A stretch of DNA of 64,000 bases from CAZSHX01 sp964606895 (GTDB taxonomy: Bacteria > Bacteroidota > Ignavibacteria > Kapaibacteriales > UBA2268). Location of the stretch: positions 1 to 64,000 of the forward strand of contig CAZSHX010000012.1 in assembly GCA_964606895.1 (NCBI GenBank). Direction: 5' to 3'. Shown here one piece after another: positions 63,606 through 64,000 of the stretch (positions are counted from its first letter, which is position 1; each line of letters opens with the position of its first letter). The position numbers and the translations under genes are program-made. Under the pieces are notes generated by a model. The model saw nothing but the letters and a program-made list of their open reading frames with translations. It searched no databases and was not told where the DNA came from.

Positions 63606-64000
63606 ATGAGAAAATTATTATTACTCCTTATTATAATAATTGTTTTGCCGTATGCCTCATTCTCGCAGTTAAACAATGTTGTGTTTGACAGGTCAACCTG
63701 CGGATTGAATATAATTCACAATTCGGCAAAAGTTACAAATCGCTTCGTAACGCCATCGGGAGCACCCTATCCGATTCAATTCACTATAAATCAATTGCCT
63801 TCATCATGTTACACAATTGAAGCCGCCTATTTGTGGTCGGTTGTTTCTTATAGGGCAGGTACACCAAATCCTATGATTGTTACTGTTAATAATCCCTTAA
63901 GCGAGCAGTCTGTACATACAGGCTTTATGACCGGACAAGCAGGAACAAAATGCTGGCAGGATCCTTGGGGAGAATTGGGAACTCGTGGCTGGAGAGCTGA
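63606..64000 (+). CDS. secreted protein, 3' end beyond the window
   Basis: An open frame runs from the ATG at 63606 to the last base without a stop (131 complete codons). AAAGGA lies about 9 bases upstream. The product opens with a signal peptide (MRKLLLLLIIIIVLPYASFS). A beta-rich mature part follows with Cys residues (RSTCGLNII, PSSCYTIEAAYLW, TKCWQDPW) and many Thr and Pro. The family is unknown to me; a large secreted or surface protein of the T9SS kind is likely from its neighbours, but no sorting domain is visible as the end is missing. Confidence 0.75.
   Translation, partial: MRKLLLLLIIIIVLPYASFSQLNNVVFDRSTCGLNIIHNSAKVTNRFVTPSGAPYPIQFTINQLPSSCYTIEAAYLWSVVSYRAGTPNPMIVTVNNPLSEQSVHTGFMTGQAGTKCWQDPWGELGTRGWRA

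Overview
The window is a chromosomal segment of an AT-rich, Gram-negative bacterium from the Bacteroidota/Chlorobiota side of the tree, most like the Ignavibacteria/Kapabacteria lineages. Two things point there. At least six secreted proteins end in type IX secretion (T9SS) C-terminal sorting domains. They occur with a complete stretch of flagellar basal-body and hook genes, which most Bacteroidetes lack. The placement is an inference from gene content; no rRNA is present.

Region by region. 1-3.6 kb: a short repeated ORF family, a hairpin, a C-terminal remnant of signal peptidase I, then a minus-strand run of a T9SS protein, a YdfG-like dehydrogenase and a TraB/GumN protein. 3.6-10.9 kb: repeat-rich spacer, a GIY-YIG protein, a 1.2-kaa T9SS propeller protein, a DUF4197 protein, a cyclophilin and an acyltransferase. 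11.2-25.5 kb, mainly plus strand: a double beta-helix T9SS protein, an unusual glycogen-synthase-like protein, a lipoprotein/outer-membrane pair, hslVU, a lipoprotein, a large T9SS propeller and a T9SS gene broken by a stop codon. 25.6-36 kb: ychF, a WecA/MraY-like membrane protein without its Asp-Asp motif, a cupin, the polyphosphate pair ppk2/ppx, tRNA-Ser(GCU), a broken response-regulator/GAF/PAS gene, an M48 protease and a beta-barrel. 36.3-50 kb: a flagellar cluster flgB-flgC-(unknown)-fliE-F-G-H-I-J-ylxF-fliK-flgD-(TIGR02530)-flgE, in nearly the Bacillus fla/che order, with a candidate sigma-54 promoter in front. 50.3-61.3 kb, minus strand: purF, thiolase, methyltransferase, then an envelope gene set (OmpA/VWA protein, two large outer-membrane proteins, and a GldM-like membrane-anchored rod protein). 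61.8-64 kb: another T9SS propeller and the start of a secreted protein cut by the window end.

The most unusual signal is a set of short, GC-rich palindromes. They lie between genes and also in frame inside T9SS sorting domains, always at the same two points of the domain. Two genes carry a near-identical 43-bp element at one point. Three genes carry three different hairpins at the other, and one of these resembles an intergenic hairpin. This looks like palindromic elements that tolerate, or target, two loops of a secretion signal, comparable to the Rickettsia palindromic elements.
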